A DNA stretch of 64,000 nt from Mycobacteriales bacterium (GCA_035690485.1 DASSKL010000010.1:64856-128855); one strand, 5' to 3'. Counted from the stretch's first letter, positions 32,551 to 42,889 are shown. Program-made: numbers and translations. Notes: generated by a model not told the origin, from the sequence alone.

Positions 32551-33750
32551 TCAGAAGTGCGGGCCGCCCACCTGTGCGGCCATGGCCGGATCGACGCGGA
32601 CGACTCCGGCGAGGTGCGACAGCGGCACGTCGCGCACCCGCACGAAGTCGCCGGTGTGCGGCGCGACGATCATCTTGCCGTCGCCCGCGTAGATCGCGAC
32701 GTGGTCGACGTCGGACGGGTCGGCCGGGTTGTAGGTCCAGAACAGCAGGTCGCCCGGTCGCGCACTGTCCAGCGGCACGTGCGGGCCGGCGTACCACTGC
32801 TGCTGCGACGTGCGCGGCAGGAGGATGCCCGCCTGCCGGTACGCCCAGCCGACCAGCCCCGAGCAGTCGAACGCCGCCGGGCCGGTCGCGCCCCAGACGT
32901 AGGGCGCGCCGATGCGGCTGTAGGCCGCCTTCAGCACGGTGTTGATCTGGCGCCGGTCGAGGAACGAGCCGGCGTCACGGATGACGACGACCTTGCGCAG
33001 CAGCTGCACCTGGCTGCCGCCCATCGCCGCACGCAGCGCGCTCTGGACCTTCAGCGGGTCGGCGCCCGGCGCGCTCACCACGACGGCGTTCGAGGTCGGC
33101 AGGCCGAGACCGTGCGACTCGTTGCGGGCGACGACGGCGTCGATGCCGGGCAGCATCGAGGCGAAGGCACCGATGCGCAGGTCCATGGGCCGGGTGCCGC
33201 GCACGTGGACGGTCTGCCCGAGCGGCAGCCCGGCGTCGTTGCCCATGCCGAACGACGCGGTCAGCTCGCCGGCGGCGACGCTGTGCCACAGCGCGTCGGA
33301 CTGCGCGGTCAGCTTCGGGGTGTAGGCGCGGAACGTCGACGGCCCCACGCCGATCGCGGTGGCCGGGTGACCCGCGACCGTGATGCGTCCGTAGTCGACC
33401 AGGTCGAGCGCCTGCACGCCCTGCACCCGCGCGATCCGCTGCATGTCGGCGGCGGTCACCTGGTGGTTGTCGATGACGAGGAAGTCGGCCTCGTGCAACG
33501 CCGTCAGCGGTTGTACGACGGGAGCGCCGTGGCGGACCGACCGCGCGGGCGCGGCCGTTGCCGCCGGTGACGCCACGCCGGTGGAGGCCGACGGGGTGGC
33601 CGAGGGCAGCCACGGCAGCGGGTTGGAGAACGCTGTGGTCGCTGCCCGGGGACGGTCGGTGTGCGCGTGATCGGCGACGCCGGCCACCGCCGTTGCGGTG
33701 CCGGCCGCCAAGGTCACGGCCACCCCCGCAGCGACGAACCGCTCCAGCAA
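32551..33750 (-). CDS. NlpC/P60 cysteine peptidase with an unusual N-terminal exported domain
   Basis: This 399-residue exported protein has a TTG start preceded by GAGGAGGTC and a signal-like hydrophobic helix (about residues 5-24), followed by a Pro/Ser/Ala/Thr linker. A domain of about 170 residues comes next (about 80-265; VTAADMQRIARVQGVQALD, GHPATAIGVGPSTFRAYTP, LPGIDAVVARN). It looks more like the outer (MacB_PCD-like) domain of FtsX/MacB permeases than a usual NlpC partner. The C-terminal NlpC/P60 domain has catalytic Cys in FDCSGLVGWAY (about 310) and His in DVDHVAIYAGDG (about 350), with a third residue in APHTGD (about 365). It should cut peptidoglycan stem peptides. The middle domain identity is an inference. 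Confidence 0.85.
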   Translation of the reverse strand: MLERFVAAGVAVTLAAGTATAVAGVADHAHTDRPRAATTAFSNPLPWLPSATPSASTGVASPAATAAPARSVRHGAPVVQPLTALHEADFLVIDNHQVTAADMQRIARVQGVQALDLVDYGRITVAGHPATAIGVGPSTFRAYTPKLTAQSDALWHSVAAGELTASFGMGNDAGLPLGQTVHVRGTRPMDLRIGAFASMLPGIDAVVARNESHGLGLPTSNAVVVSAPGADPLKVQSALRAAMGGSQVQLLRKVVVIRDAGSFLDRRQINTVLKAAYSRIGAPYVWGATGPAAFDCSGLVGWAYRQAGILLPRTSQQQWYAGPHVPLDSARPGDLLFWTYNPADPSDVDHVAIYAGDGKMIVAPHTGDFVRVRDVPLSHLAGVVRVDPAMAAQVGGPHF

Positions 33751-33956
33751 CGCCGTGACCTCCTCGCGACTCGTCGTACGCGCTGTCCAACGACGACCCG
33801 CCGAGGTGGTGACGCACGGTCACGGGCGGGGCCGCTTCCCTCGTTCTCGGGACCATTCGACGCCGGGCTCCGGTCTCCTCCCGCTCGCGGTAGGTAGGCG
33901 ACCGGGGCCACGCGTCACCCGTCGGCGGTGCCGCGCTCGCAGCGGCGAGATGACGG

Positions 33957-35255
33957 CTACGCGGGGCTGGTCTCCGACCTGCGGGTCGTGGCGACCTCGC
34001 TGGCGTCGTAGCGGGCGAACGCCGGTACGGCGGCCGCGAGCAGCAGCACGCCGAGGATGCACAGCAGTCCGCCGCTGGCGACGGAGGCGGTCAGGCCGGC
34101 GGCCGCGGCGATGCCGCCGGACTCGACGTCTCCCAGCCGGGGCCCGCCGGCGACGACGACGATGAACACTCCCGACAACCGGCCGCGCAGCGCGTCCGGG
34201 GTCGCCGTCTGCAGGATCGTGTTGCGGAACACCGCGCTCACCATGTCGGCGGCGCCGGCCGCGGCGAGCAGCAACACGCCGAGCCACAGCACCCTCGTGA
34301 AGCCGAAACCGGTGATCGCCGCGCCCCACGCCAGGATCGCGACGATCACGGCGAGCCCCTGGCGCCGCACCCGGCCCAGCCAGCCGCCGAAGGTCGCGCC
34401 GAGCAGGGCGCCCATGGCGATCGCGGCGTACAGGATGCCGACCACGGTCGCGCCGCCGCCGTAGAACTTCTGCGCGATCGCCGGGAACAGCGCCCGCGGC
34501 ATGCCGAAGACCATGGCGTTGATGTCGACGAGGAACGTCATCAGCAGGATCTTGCGGCCGGCGAGAAAGCGCAGCCCCTCGGCGACCGACTTCCAGCCCG
34601 CCTTCGCGCCACCGCCTTCCGGCGGGATGGCCGGCAGCCGCCACATCGCGTAGAGCGCGGCGGCGAAGCTCAACGTGTCGACCAGGTAGGCGGTGGACAG
34701 CCCGGACGTCGCGATGAGCGCACCGGCAGCGAGCGGTCCGCCGGTGAGGGCGACGTTCTGGCCGACCTGGGCGAGGGCGTACGCCGCGGGCAGCCGGGCA
34801 CTCGGCAGCAACCGCGGGATCATCGCGCTGCGCGCCGGGTTGTCGACCCCGAAGACGGCGGCCTGCAGCAGCACGATGCCGTAGAGCAGAGGCAGCGAGT
34901 GCAGTCCCAGCGCTGCCTGCGCGACGAGCGCCGCGGACAGCAGCGCGAGCACGCTGGACGTGAACAGCGCGAGCCGCCGGCGGTCCATGGAGTCGGCGAT
35001 GGCGCCGCCGTACAGCCCGAAGGCCAGCAGTCCGATCAACCCGGCGAGGCCGACGAGTCCGACGTAGAGCGACGAGTGGGTCTGGTCGTAGACCTGGATC
35101 GGCACGGCGACCGAGGTCATCTGGTTGCCGACCATGGAGACCGTGAGCCCACCCCAGAGCCGCCGGTAGGCGGGGAACTCACGCAGCGGGGTGATGTCGG
35201 CCGCGTGCCGACCGAGGAAGCCGACGACGCGAGCGCGGCGCCCCCGTTGCTGCAC
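33957..35255 (-). CDS. MFS transporter (EntS-like)
   Basis: This 432-residue protein with 12 predicted helices belongs to the MFS_3/EntS-like exporter group: [20 protein letters not shown] (about residue 27), [33 protein letters not shown] (about 55-90) followed by [24 protein letters not shown] (about 145) and the second-half repeat around [13 protein letters not shown]. Related proteins export siderophores or drugs. The 206 bp on its downstream side before the NlpC gene contain nothing recognisable. Confidence 0.85.
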   Translation of the reverse strand: MQQRGRRARVVGFLGRHAADITPLREFPAYRRLWGGLTVSMVGNQMTSVAVPIQVYDQTHSSLYVGLVGLAGLIGLLAFGLYGGAIADSMDRRRLALFTSSVLALLSAALVAQAALGLHSLPLLYGIVLLQAAVFGVDNPARSAMIPRLLPSARLPAAYALAQVGQNVALTGGPLAAGALIATSGLSTAYLVDTLSFAAALYAMWRLPAIPPEGGGAKAGWKSVAEGLRFLAGRKILLMTFLVDINAMVFGMPRALFPAIAQKFYGGGATVVGILYAAIAMGALLGATFGGWLGRVRRQGLAVIVAILAWGAAITGFGFTRVLWLGVLLLAAAGAADMVSAVFRNTILQTATPDALRGRLSGVFIVVVAGGPRLGDVESGGIAAAAGLTASVASGGLLCILGVLLLAAAVPAFARYDASEVATTRRSETSPA

Positions 35256-35368
35256 ATCGGATCTCTAGCACGGGCGATCGGCCCGAGTGGGGTGGCCCGC
35301 CGCGCAGGCGGCAGAATGAAGGCAGAGCCCGCAAGGGCCCGACCATCAGCGACAGGAGCCGCGGACCA

Positions 35369-36475
35369 ATGGCCGACGAGACCGTGTTCAAGCCCGGGCT
35401 GGAAGGTGTCGTCGCCTTCGAGTCCGAGATCGCCGAACCCGACAAGGAGGGCTCGGCGCTGCGCTACCGCGGCGTCGACATCGAGGATCTGGTCGGCCGG
35501 GTGCCCTACGAGCAGGTCTGGGGTCTGCTTGTCGACGGTGCGTTCGAGCCGGGGCTGCCCCCGGCCGAGCCGCAGCCGATCCCGCTGCGCTTCGGCGACG
35601 TCCGCGTCGACCTGCAGAGCGCGCTGGCCGATCTCGCGCCGATCTGGGGTCTTCAGCAGATGCTCGACATCGAGCCCGCGCAGGTCCGCCACGACCTGGC
35701 CCGCTGCTCGGTGACCGGCATGTCGTTCGTGGCGCAGTCCGCCCGCGGTGGCGACAAGGAGCCGGTGCCGCAAAGCGACATCGACAAGGCGACCTCGATC
35801 CCCGAGCGGTTCCTGATCCGCTGGCGCGGCGAGGCTGACCCGAAGCACGTCAAGGCGATCGACGCCTACTGGGTGTCGGCGGCCGAGCACGGCATGAACG
35901 CCTCGACCTTCACCGGCCGGGTCGTGGCCTCGACGGGCGCCGACGTCGGCGCGGCGCTGTCGGCCGCGGTCGGCGCACTGTCGGGACCGCTGCACGGCGG
36001 CGCGCCCTCACGGGTGCTGGCGATGCTCGACGACGTCGAGCGCACCGGCGACCCGGTCGGGTTCGTCAAGGGTGAGCTCGACGCCGGCCGGCGGCTCATG
36101 GGTTTCGGCCACCGCGTCTACCGCGCGGAGGACCCGCGGGCGCGCGTCCTTCGGCGTACGGCGGCGGAGCTCGGCTCCCCCCGCTACGACGTCGCCGATG
36201 CGCTCGAGAAGGCCGCCCGCGAGGAGCTGCGCGAGCGCTACCCCGACCGGGTCCTCGAGACCAACGTCGAGTTCTGGTCGGCGGTCGTGCTCGACCTGGC
36301 CGAGGTGCCGGCACCCATGTTCACGTCGATGTTCGCCTGCGCGCGGATGGCCGGCTGGAGCGCGCACATCCTGGAGCAGAAGCGGCTCGGCAAGCTGATC
36401 CGCCCGTCGGCCCGGTACGTCGGGCCGCCGTCGCGGAAGGTCGAGGACGTCCCGAAACGAGCGCAAGGACTGTAA
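35369..36475 (+). CDS. Citrate synthase (citrate synthase 2 type)
   Basis: This 368-residue citrate/2-methylcitrate synthase family enzyme has the three active-site regions: His in [15 protein letters not shown] (about residue 174), His in [14 protein letters not shown] (about 214) and [14 protein letters not shown] (about 249-262, with the catalytic-loop His). Asp in the C-terminal [15 protein letters not shown] region is seen near 304. It condenses acetyl-CoA (or propionyl-CoA) with oxaloacetate. Its length matches the actinobacterial citrate synthase 2 group, shorter than the main TCA form. The ATG has AGGAG 13 nt upstream. Translation of serC begins directly after its stop. Confidence 0.88.
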   Translation: MADETVFKPGLEGVVAFESEIAEPDKEGSALRYRGVDIEDLVGRVPYEQVWGLLVDGAFEPGLPPAEPQPIPLRFGDVRVDLQSALADLAPIWGLQQMLDIEPAQVRHDLARCSVTGMSFVAQSARGGDKEPVPQSDIDKATSIPERFLIRWRGEADPKHVKAIDAYWVSAAEHGMNASTFTGRVVASTGADVGAALSAAVGALSGPLHGGAPSRVLAMLDDVERTGDPVGFVKGELDAGRRLMGFGHRVYRAEDPRARVLRRTAAELGSPRYDVADALEKAAREELRERYPDRVLETNVEFWSAVVLDLAEVPAPMFTSMFACARMAGWSAHILEQKRLGKLIRPSARYVGPPSRKVEDVPKRAQGL

Positions 36476-37591
<1,116 letters not shown>

Positions 37592-37645
37592 CTGCTCCAT
37601 CGCGGCGGTCACGAGGGCCTCGGCCCGAGGTCGGACCGTTGTGCC

Positions 37646-37714
37646 ATGGTCATCTCCGGCCCAAATTCGGACATCCCGACCGTCACCGTGCCGCACGACC
37701 AGAGCAAGAACTAG
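37646..37714 (+). CDS. Possible 22-residue mini-protein downstream of serC
   Basis: An ATG frame of 22 codons ends in TAG 16 bp before a strong GC hairpin. It encodes MVISGPNSDIPTVTVPHDQ plus SKN. Of 21 sense codons after the start, 19 end in G or C, which matches the coding bias of this genome and is unusual for a non-coding stretch whose first half is A/T-rich. No clear ribosome site or family is known to me. It might be the coding end of a longer conserved leader, or chance. Confidence 0.4.
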   Translation: MVISGPNSDIPTVTVPHDQSKN

Positions 37715-37730
37715 CCGGAGACATCGAGGA

Positions 37731-37758
37731 GGGCCGTCCCGGGTTGCCGGGGCGGCCC
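37731..37758 (+). terminator. GC-rich hairpin after serC and the mini-ORF
   Basis: GGGCCGTCCC (37731-37740) pairs with GGGGCGGCCC (37749-37758), with one G-U pair, and two more pairs close inside to give a 12-bp stem around GTTG. Only TT and TCGTCG follow, so it lacks a U-tract, as is common for actinobacterial terminators. Confidence 0.6.
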
Positions 37759-37804
37759 TTCGTCGTACGCCCAACCGCCGCAGCGCCGCGATCAACGCGG
37801 GGCG

Positions 37805-37810
37805 TAGCGT
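37805..37810 (+). promoter_or_regulatory. -10 box (TAGCGT) of the aldo/keto reductase gene, leaderless
   Basis: TAGCGT is followed by 7 nt and the ATG at 37818. Confidence 0.5.
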
Positions 37811-37817
37811 CCCGGGC

Positions 37818-38789
37818 ATGGACTACACCCATCTCGGCCGCACCGGTCTGTCGGTCTCGCGCCTGTGCCTCGGCACCATGAACTTCGGGCCCGAGACCTC
37901 GGAAGAGGACTCCCACGCGATCATGGATCGCGCCCACGAGCACGGCATCAACTTCTTCGACACCGCCAACGTCTACGGCTGGCAGAAGGGCGAGGGTGTC
38001 ACCGAGCAGATCGTCGGCCGCTGGTTCGCGCAGGGTGGCAATCGCCGCGAGCACACGGTCATCGCGACCAAGCTCTACGGCTCGATGGGCGACTGGCCCA
38101 ACGAGACGTTTCTGTCCGCCTTGAACATCCGCCGCGCCTGCGAGGGATCGCTGCGCCGGTTGCAGACCGACTACATCGACATCTACCAGATGCACCACGT
38201 CGACCGCCGTACGCCGTGGGAGGAGATCTGGGAGGCGATGGAAGTCCTTCGCCAGCAAGGAAAGATCTTGTACGTCGGCAGCAGCAACTTCGCCGGCTGG
38301 CACATCGCCAAGGCGCAGGAGACGGCGCGTCGGCGCAACTTCTACGGGCTGGTCTCCGAGCAGTCGATCTACAACCTGCTCAAGCGCGAGGTCGAGCTCG
38401 AGGTGCTGCCCGCCTGCCAGGACTACGGGCTCGGCGTGATCCCGTGGAGCCCGCTGCACGGCGGGTTGCTGGGCGGCGTGCTCAAGAAGGAGCGCGAGGG
38501 CGGGCGACGTTCCAAGGGTCGCGCGGTCGAGGGGCTCGAGCAGCACCGCGAGCAGGTTCAGGCCTACGAGGACTTCTGCGAGTCGCTCGGCGAGGAGCCC
38601 GCCGACGTCGCCCTCGCGTGGCTGATGCACCAGCCCGCGGTCACCGCGCCGATCGTCGGGCCGCGCACGATGGAGCAGCTCGACGGCGCGTTGCGAGCCC
38701 TCGAGATCTCACTGTCCGACAAGGAGCTCGGCCGGCTGGACGAGATCTGGCCGGGACACAAGACGGCGCCGGAGGACTACGCCTGGTAG
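37818..38789 (+). CDS. Aldo/keto reductase
   Basis: This 323-residue NADPH-dependent TIM-barrel reductase shows LGRTGLSVSRLCLGTMNFG (about residue 5-23), FFDTANVYG (catalytic Asp and Tyr, about 49-57), ATKLYG (catalytic Lys, about 82) and DIYQMHHVD (catalytic His, about 120). The C-terminal WLMHQPAVTAPIVGPRTMEQL binds the cofactor. This subgroup (AKR9/Tas-like) reduces aldehydes and ketones; no specific substrate can be named. The message seems leaderless. It converges with thpR, 4 bp apart. Confidence 0.9.
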   Translation: MDYTHLGRTGLSVSRLCLGTMNFGPETSEEDSHAIMDRAHEHGINFFDTANVYGWQKGEGVTEQIVGRWFAQGGNRREHTVIATKLYGSMGDWPNETFLSALNIRRACEGSLRRLQTDYIDIYQMHHVDRRTPWEEIWEAMEVLRQQGKILYVGSSNFAGWHIAKAQETARRRNFYGLVSEQSIYNLLKREVELEVLPACQDYGLGVIPWSPLHGGLLGGVLKKEREGGRRSKGRAVEGLEQHREQVQAYEDFCESLGEEPADVALAWLMHQPAVTAPIVGPRTMEQLDGALRALEISLSDKELGRLDEIWPGHKTAPEDYAW

Positions 38790-38793
38790 CCGA

Positions 38794-39351
38794 TCACGTC
38801 CCGGTCCCGGCACCGGCGTCCGGAGGTCCCGTCAGGGGCAGAGTCGCGAGCGCCTCGTGCACCAGCGGGGGGCCGGGGTGGCTGCGCACCAACCGGACGT
38901 CGGCCGCGACCCACCACGGACCGGCGTAGGCCGACAGGGCACGGGCGGCGCCGCGCAGGTCGGCGCCACGTCCACGCGCGCGGGCCACGGTGAGGTGCGG
39001 CCGGAACCTGCGCTCCTCCATCGGGATCCCGCTTCGGCGGGCGGCAGCAGCGCACCGGTCGGCGAGCCGGGCCAGCGCGGCGATGTGGCCGTCGACGCCG
39101 ACCCAGAGCACCTGCCGGCCGAAGTGGCCGGCACCGGCGAGGCGCAGCCGCACGGGCGCGCTGCGGCCCGCGGCCCGTGCCAGCCGCTCGCTCAGCTCCG
39201 GCAGCGCCGGCGCAGCGACCTCGCCGAGGAAGGCGAGGGTCAGGTGCCACTGCGCCGGCGCGCTCCAGCGCAACCGGTCGTCGGCGGGCAGCGCCGCGCG
39301 CAGCGAGTCGGCCGCCTCGTCCGGCGGGTCGACCGCGACGAAGAGCCTCAC
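38794..39351 (-). CDS. thpR: RNA 2',3'-cyclic phosphodiesterase (2H family, LigT-like)
   Basis: This 185-residue protein of the 2H phosphoesterase family has the two HxT motifs as HLTLAF (about residue 35) and HLTVAR (about 117), after RLFVAVDPP at the N-terminus. The family opens 2',3'-cyclic phosphates on RNA to 2'-phosphates; the older ligase name refers to the reverse reaction. The GTG at 39351 overlaps the stop of the MFS gene (GTGA), making it the third gene of a marR-MFS-thpR operon. Confidence 0.88.
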   Translation of the reverse strand: MRLFVAVDPPDEAADSLRAALPADDRLRWSAPAQWHLTLAFLGEVAAPALPELSERLARAAGRSAPVRLRLAGAGHFGRQVLWVGVDGHIAALARLADRCAAAARRSGIPMEERRFRPHLTVARARGRGADLRGAARALSAYAGPWWVAADVRLVRSHPGPPLVHEALATLPLTGPPDAGAGTGT

Positions 39352-40607
39352 GTCGTCGTGCGGACCTCGTCGTAGACCGGCTGCACCGACCGGGTCGGTT
39401 GCTGCGCCATGCGCAGCCGCAGCAGCATGGCCGCGATCGCGCCGGCGACGGCGGTGCAGACGGCGCCGCCGATGATGAGCCCGTAGCGCGGGCCGAGCAC
39501 CCCGGCGAGCCACCCGATCAGCGGCGCACCGATCGGCGTGCCCCCCAGGAAGACCATGACGTAGAGCGCCATGACCCGCCCGCGCATCTGCGGCGAGGAG
39601 CCGAGCTGCACGGTCGAGTTGGCAGCGGTCGTGAACGTCAGCGCCGCCACGCCCGTCGGGATGAGCAGGATGATGAGTGCGGCGTAGGAGGGCATGAAGC
39701 CGTCGGCGATCTCCAGCGCGCCGAAGACCAGAGCCGACCCGACGAGCAGCGACTGCCGCGGTCGTTCGCGCCGCGCGGCGAGCAGCGCGCCGCCGAGGGA
39801 GCCCACGGCGATGGCGGTCGACAGCAGGCCGTAGGACGCGGCGTCCTTGTGGAAGGTGCCCTTCGCGATGAGCGCCATCGTCAGCTGGAAGTTGAAGCCG
39901 AAGGTGCCCACCACCCCGACGAGCACGATCGGCAGCAGCAGGTCGGGTCTGCGCCGCACATAGGCCAGCCCCTCGCGCAGCTGACCGGCCCGACGGGCGA
40001 GCCGCTTGCCCAGCATCAGGTCGGCCTCGCGGATCAGCAGCAGGCTGCTGATGACCGCGAGGAAGGTGCCGGCGTTGATGAGGAACACCGCACCCGTGCC
40101 GACGAACTTGATGAGGAAGCCGCCGGCGGCAGTGCCGAGAATCCGCGCGATGTTGAACGTCGCGGAGTTCAGGCTCACCGCGTTGGCGACCAGGTCCGGG
40201 CCGACCAGCTCGCTGACGAAGGCCTGCCGCGTCGGGCTGTCGATCGAGGTGGCGAGGCCGAGGGCGAAGGCCAGGGCGTAGACGTGCCACAGCTGCACCG
40301 CACCGGTCACCACCAGGACACCCAGCACGAGTGCGGCCAGCATCGACGCGGCCTGCGTGAGCACCAACAGGCGCCGCTTGCGGTGCCGGTCGGCGAGCAC
40401 TCCCCCGTAGAGGCTGAGCAGCAGCGTCGGCGCGAACTGCAGCCCGGTCGTGACACCGACCGCGATGCCTCGGTGCCCCGGCCCGGCCAGCTCGACGACC
40501 AGCCAGTCCTGCGCCACCCGCTGCATCCACGTGCCGGTCAGGGAGACGACCTGCCCCGAGGCGAACAACCGGTAGTTGCGGACCCGGAGTGACTCCCACA
40601 TCGTCAC
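39348..40607 (-). CDS. MFS transporter (EntS-like)
   Basis: This 419-residue MFS_3-type exporter has 12 helices. It begins MWESLRVRNYRLFASGQVVSL, with QRVAQDWLVVEL following, and shows GGVLADRHRKRRLLVLTQ (about residue 65), SIDSPTRQAFVSELVGPD (about 120) and SSPQMRGRVMALYVMVFLGGTPIG (about 337-360), all typical of this exporter family. It is controlled by the MarR gene whose stop overlaps its GTG start (GTGA), which suggests drug- or metabolite-induced export. Confidence 0.88.
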   Translation of the reverse strand: MTMWESLRVRNYRLFASGQVVSLTGTWMQRVAQDWLVVELAGPGHRGIAVGVTTGLQFAPTLLLSLYGGVLADRHRKRRLLVLTQAASMLAALVLGVLVVTGAVQLWHVYALAFALGLATSIDSPTRQAFVSELVGPDLVANAVSLNSATFNIARILGTAAGGFLIKFVGTGAVFLINAGTFLAVISSLLLIREADLMLGKRLARRAGQLREGLAYVRRRPDLLLPIVLVGVVGTFGFNFQLTMALIAKGTFHKDAASYGLLSTAIAVGSLGGALLAARRERPRQSLLVGSALVFGALEIADGFMPSYAALIILLIPTGVAALTFTTAANSTVQLGSSPQMRGRVMALYVMVFLGGTPIGAPLIGWLAGVLGPRYGLIIGGAVCTAVAGAIAAMLLRLRMAQQPTRSVQPVYDEVRTTT

Positions 40608-41035
40608 GAGCTGGCCAGCCGGTCCAGCAGCGGCGCGAGCTCGCGCAGCAGGGCGAGCTCGTCGTCGGACAGGTCGTGCATCTGCTGGGACAGCCAGGCG
40701 TCCCGCCGCCGCCGGTCGGCGGCGACCAGCCGGCGACCCTCGGCGCTGATCTCGACCAGCGCCTGCCGGCCGTCGGTCGGGTGCGGGGCGCGGTCGATCA
40801 GCCCCCGCTCCCCGAGCACGCCGAGCACCCGCGTCATCGACGGCGGCTGCACCTTCTCGTGCGCCGCCAGCTCGCCCGGGGTCATCGGCCCGTGGCGGTC
40901 GAGAGATGCCAGCGCCGCCAGCTGCGTCAGGGTGAGCGAGGTCTCCGCGCGTTCCGTCCGCAGCCGGCGCGCCAGCCGCATGACCGCGATCCGCAACGCA
41001 CTGGCGATGGCCAGATCGGAAGCGTTGGCGGACAC
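40604..41035 (-). CDS. MarR-family transcriptional regulator
   Basis: This 143-residue winged-helix repressor has the recognition segment MTPGELAAHEKVQPPSMTRVLGVL (about residues 50-73) and wing RAPHPTDGRQALVEIS (about 82-97). It is the first gene of a coupled operon with an MFS exporter and thpR. The GTG start lies 6 nt after a TAGGCT -10 box that is buried in an inverted repeat, so autorepression is likely. Confidence 0.9.
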   Translation of the reverse strand: MSANASDLAIASALRIAVMRLARRLRTERAETSLTLTQLAALASLDRHGPMTPGELAAHEKVQPPSMTRVLGVLGERGLIDRAPHPTDGRQALVEISAEGRRLVAADRRRRDAWLSQQMHDLSDDELALLRELAPLLDRLASS

Positions 41036-41038
41036 ATC

Positions 41039-41066
41039 GTTAGCCTAACTCAGTAGCCTTGCTAAC
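41039..41066 (-). promoter_or_regulatory. Inverted-repeat operator and -10 box of the marR-MFS-thpR operon
   Basis: GTTAGC (41039-41044) and GCTAAC (41061-41066) form the outer arms of a palindrome with further partial symmetry inside. The -10 (TAGGCT read on the minus strand, 41042-41047) overlaps the start-proximal arm, with 6 nt to the GTG. Occlusion of the promoter by MarR is the simplest reading. Confidence 0.6.
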
Positions 41067-41079
41067 GACTAGTGAGTTT

Positions 41080-42525
41080 TCACTTCACCCCGAGTGCCTG
41101 CTCGATCGGGCCGATGGCGAAGTACGCCGCGAAGAACAGCGACACGATCCAGAGCAGGATCCCCGGCTCGCGCCACTGGCCGCGGGCCGTCTTGATCAGC
41201 ACGTAGGTGATGAAGCCCGCGCCGATGCCGTTGGTGATCGAGTAGGTGAACGGCATCAGCACGATCGTGAAGAACGCCGGGAAAGCGAGCTCCCACCGCG
41301 TCCAGTCGATGTGCCGCACCTGGGTCATCATCATGAACCCGACGGCCACCAGCGCGGGGGTCGCCGCCTGCTGCGGCACGATCGTCGCCAGCGGCGTCAG
41401 GAACAGCACGCCCGCGAACAGCGCCGCGGTGACCAGGTTCGCGAAGCCGGTGCGCGCGCCCTCGCCGACGCCCGCCGACGACTCGATGAACGCGGTGTTG
41501 GACGATGCCGAGAACGACCCGCCCGCGACCGCCGCGAGGCCGTCGATGAACAGCACCCGGCCGATGCGCGGCGGGCGGCCGCGCTCGTCGAGGAGACCGG
41601 CCTGGGCCGAGATGCCGACGATCGTGCCCATCGCGTCGAAGAAGTCCGACAGGATCAGCGTGAACATGAAGACCAGCGCGGTCACGGCACCGGCCTGCGA
41701 CCATGCCCCGGCGACGTCGAAGTGGCCGATCAGGCCGAAGTCGGGTGAGGAGACCGGGTCCTTCGGCAGCGCTGGGACGATGAGGCCCCACGACTTCGAC
41801 GGGATGTCGGCCACCGCGTTGATCACGATCGCCAGCGCCGTCGAGACGATGATGCTGATCAGGATGGCGCCCGGCACCCGGCGGACAAGCAGGACGAACG
41901 TCAGCAGCATGCCGATCACGAAGACGAGGACCGGCCAGCCGCTGAGGTGGCCGCCCTGGCCCATCTGCACCGGGGTCCCCTGCGCCGGCGTGACGAAGCC
42001 CGCGTCGACCAGGCCGATGAACGCGATGAACAGGCCGATGCCCACGCTGATCGCGTGCTTGAGGTCCATCGGGATGGCGTCCATGATCGCCTGCCGGAGG
42101 CCGGTGACGACCAGCACGACGATGCCGAGGCCTTCGAGGACGACGAGGCCCATGGCGCTCGACCACGACATCGTCGGGGCCAGCTGGAAGGCCACCACCC
42201 CGTTGAGCCCGAGGCCCGCGGCGATGGCGAGCGGCAGATTGCCGCCGACGCCCATGATCAGCGTCATGATGGCGGCGGCCAGGGCGGTGACGGTGACGAG
42301 CTGGGGCACCGACAGGTGGTGGCCGAACTTGTCGGTCGCGCCGGCCAGGATGATCGGGTTGAGGACGACGATGTAGGCCATCGTCCAGAAGGTCGCGAGG
42401 CCACCACGCATCTCGCGCTGCACGGTGGACCCGCGCTCACTGATCTGGAAGAACCGGTCGACCGGGTTCGTCGGTCGGCGCGACAGCGGCGTCGGGTCGA
42501 TCGGTGCTTCCGTGGACGTGGACAT
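41080..42525 (-). CDS. NCS2-family purine permease (AzgA/PbuG type)
   Basis: This 481-residue protein has 12-14 predicted helices and belongs to the AzgA-like branch of the nucleobase-cation symporter-2 family: FQISERGSTVQREMRGGLATF (about residue 26-46), MAYIVVLNPIILAGA, AAGLGLNGVVAFQLAPTMSW (about 112-131), SDFFDAMGTIVGI (about 293, substrate site) and SSNTAFIESSAGVGEGARTG (about 336). Members import guanine, hypoxanthine or adenine with protons. The ATG at 42525 was chosen by the family N-terminus; the long frame upstream is spurious. It is divergent from DUF2530. Confidence 0.9.
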   Translation of the reverse strand: MSTSTEAPIDPTPLSRRPTNPVDRFFQISERGSTVQREMRGGLATFWTMAYIVVLNPIILAGATDKFGHHLSVPQLVTVTALAAAIMTLIMGVGGNLPLAIAAGLGLNGVVAFQLAPTMSWSSAMGLVVLEGLGIVVLVVTGLRQAIMDAIPMDLKHAISVGIGLFIAFIGLVDAGFVTPAQGTPVQMGQGGHLSGWPVLVFVIGMLLTFVLLVRRVPGAILISIIVSTALAIVINAVADIPSKSWGLIVPALPKDPVSSPDFGLIGHFDVAGAWSQAGAVTALVFMFTLILSDFFDAMGTIVGISAQAGLLDERGRPPRIGRVLFIDGLAAVAGGSFSASSNTAFIESSAGVGEGARTGFANLVTAALFAGVLFLTPLATIVPQQAATPALVAVGFMMMTQVRHIDWTRWELAFPAFFTIVLMPFTYSITNGIGAGFITYVLIKTARGQWREPGILLWIVSLFFAAYFAIGPIEQALGVK

Positions 42526-42600
42526 GACGGAGTGACACTCCAGGCGGGCGGGGGGAAGAGCGGAAACGGGCGCAGCAAGAGTGCCAGATGCGTCCCGCCG

Positions 42601-42606
42601 TACGCT
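42601..42606 (+). promoter_or_regulatory. -10 box (TACGCT) of the DUF2530 gene, leaderless
   Basis: TACGCT is followed by 6 nt and the ATG at 42613. Confidence 0.5.
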
Positions 42607-42612
42607 GGCGGT

Positions 42613-42870
42613 ATGACGCAACCGACCGAGACCGCGCAGCGACCGGAGGCGTCGCGGCCCGGCGTGCAGCCGTTGCAGACCAACGACCTCGCCACGATCG
42701 CGGTCGGGATGGCGCTGTGGCTGGTCGCGATCGGCGTGCTCTACGGGCTGCGGGTGTCGGGCGCGGCCCACATCGCGATGTGGTGGATCTGGACCTGCGT
42801 CGCCGGGTTCGTCCTCGGCTTCTACGGGCTGTATTTCCTCTGGCGCAGATCTCAGCGCGCGAGGCGCTGA
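42613..42870 (+). CDS. DUF2530 small membrane protein
   Basis: This 85-residue protein has two helices (about residues 29-47 and 55-75), the family-like LQTNDLATIAVGMALWLVAI stretch before and in TM1, and a basic C-terminus (WRRSQRARR). DUF2530 is an actinobacterial family of unknown function that regularly sits beside DUF3027, MFS and cold-shock genes as here. It converges with the DUF3027 gene, 19 bp apart. Confidence 0.8.
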   Translation: MTQPTETAQRPEASRPGVQPLQTNDLATIAVGMALWLVAIGVLYGLRVSGAAHIAMWWIWTCVAGFVLGFYGLYFLWRRSQRARR

Positions 42871-42889
42871 CCCTCGCCTTCGCCGGCGG

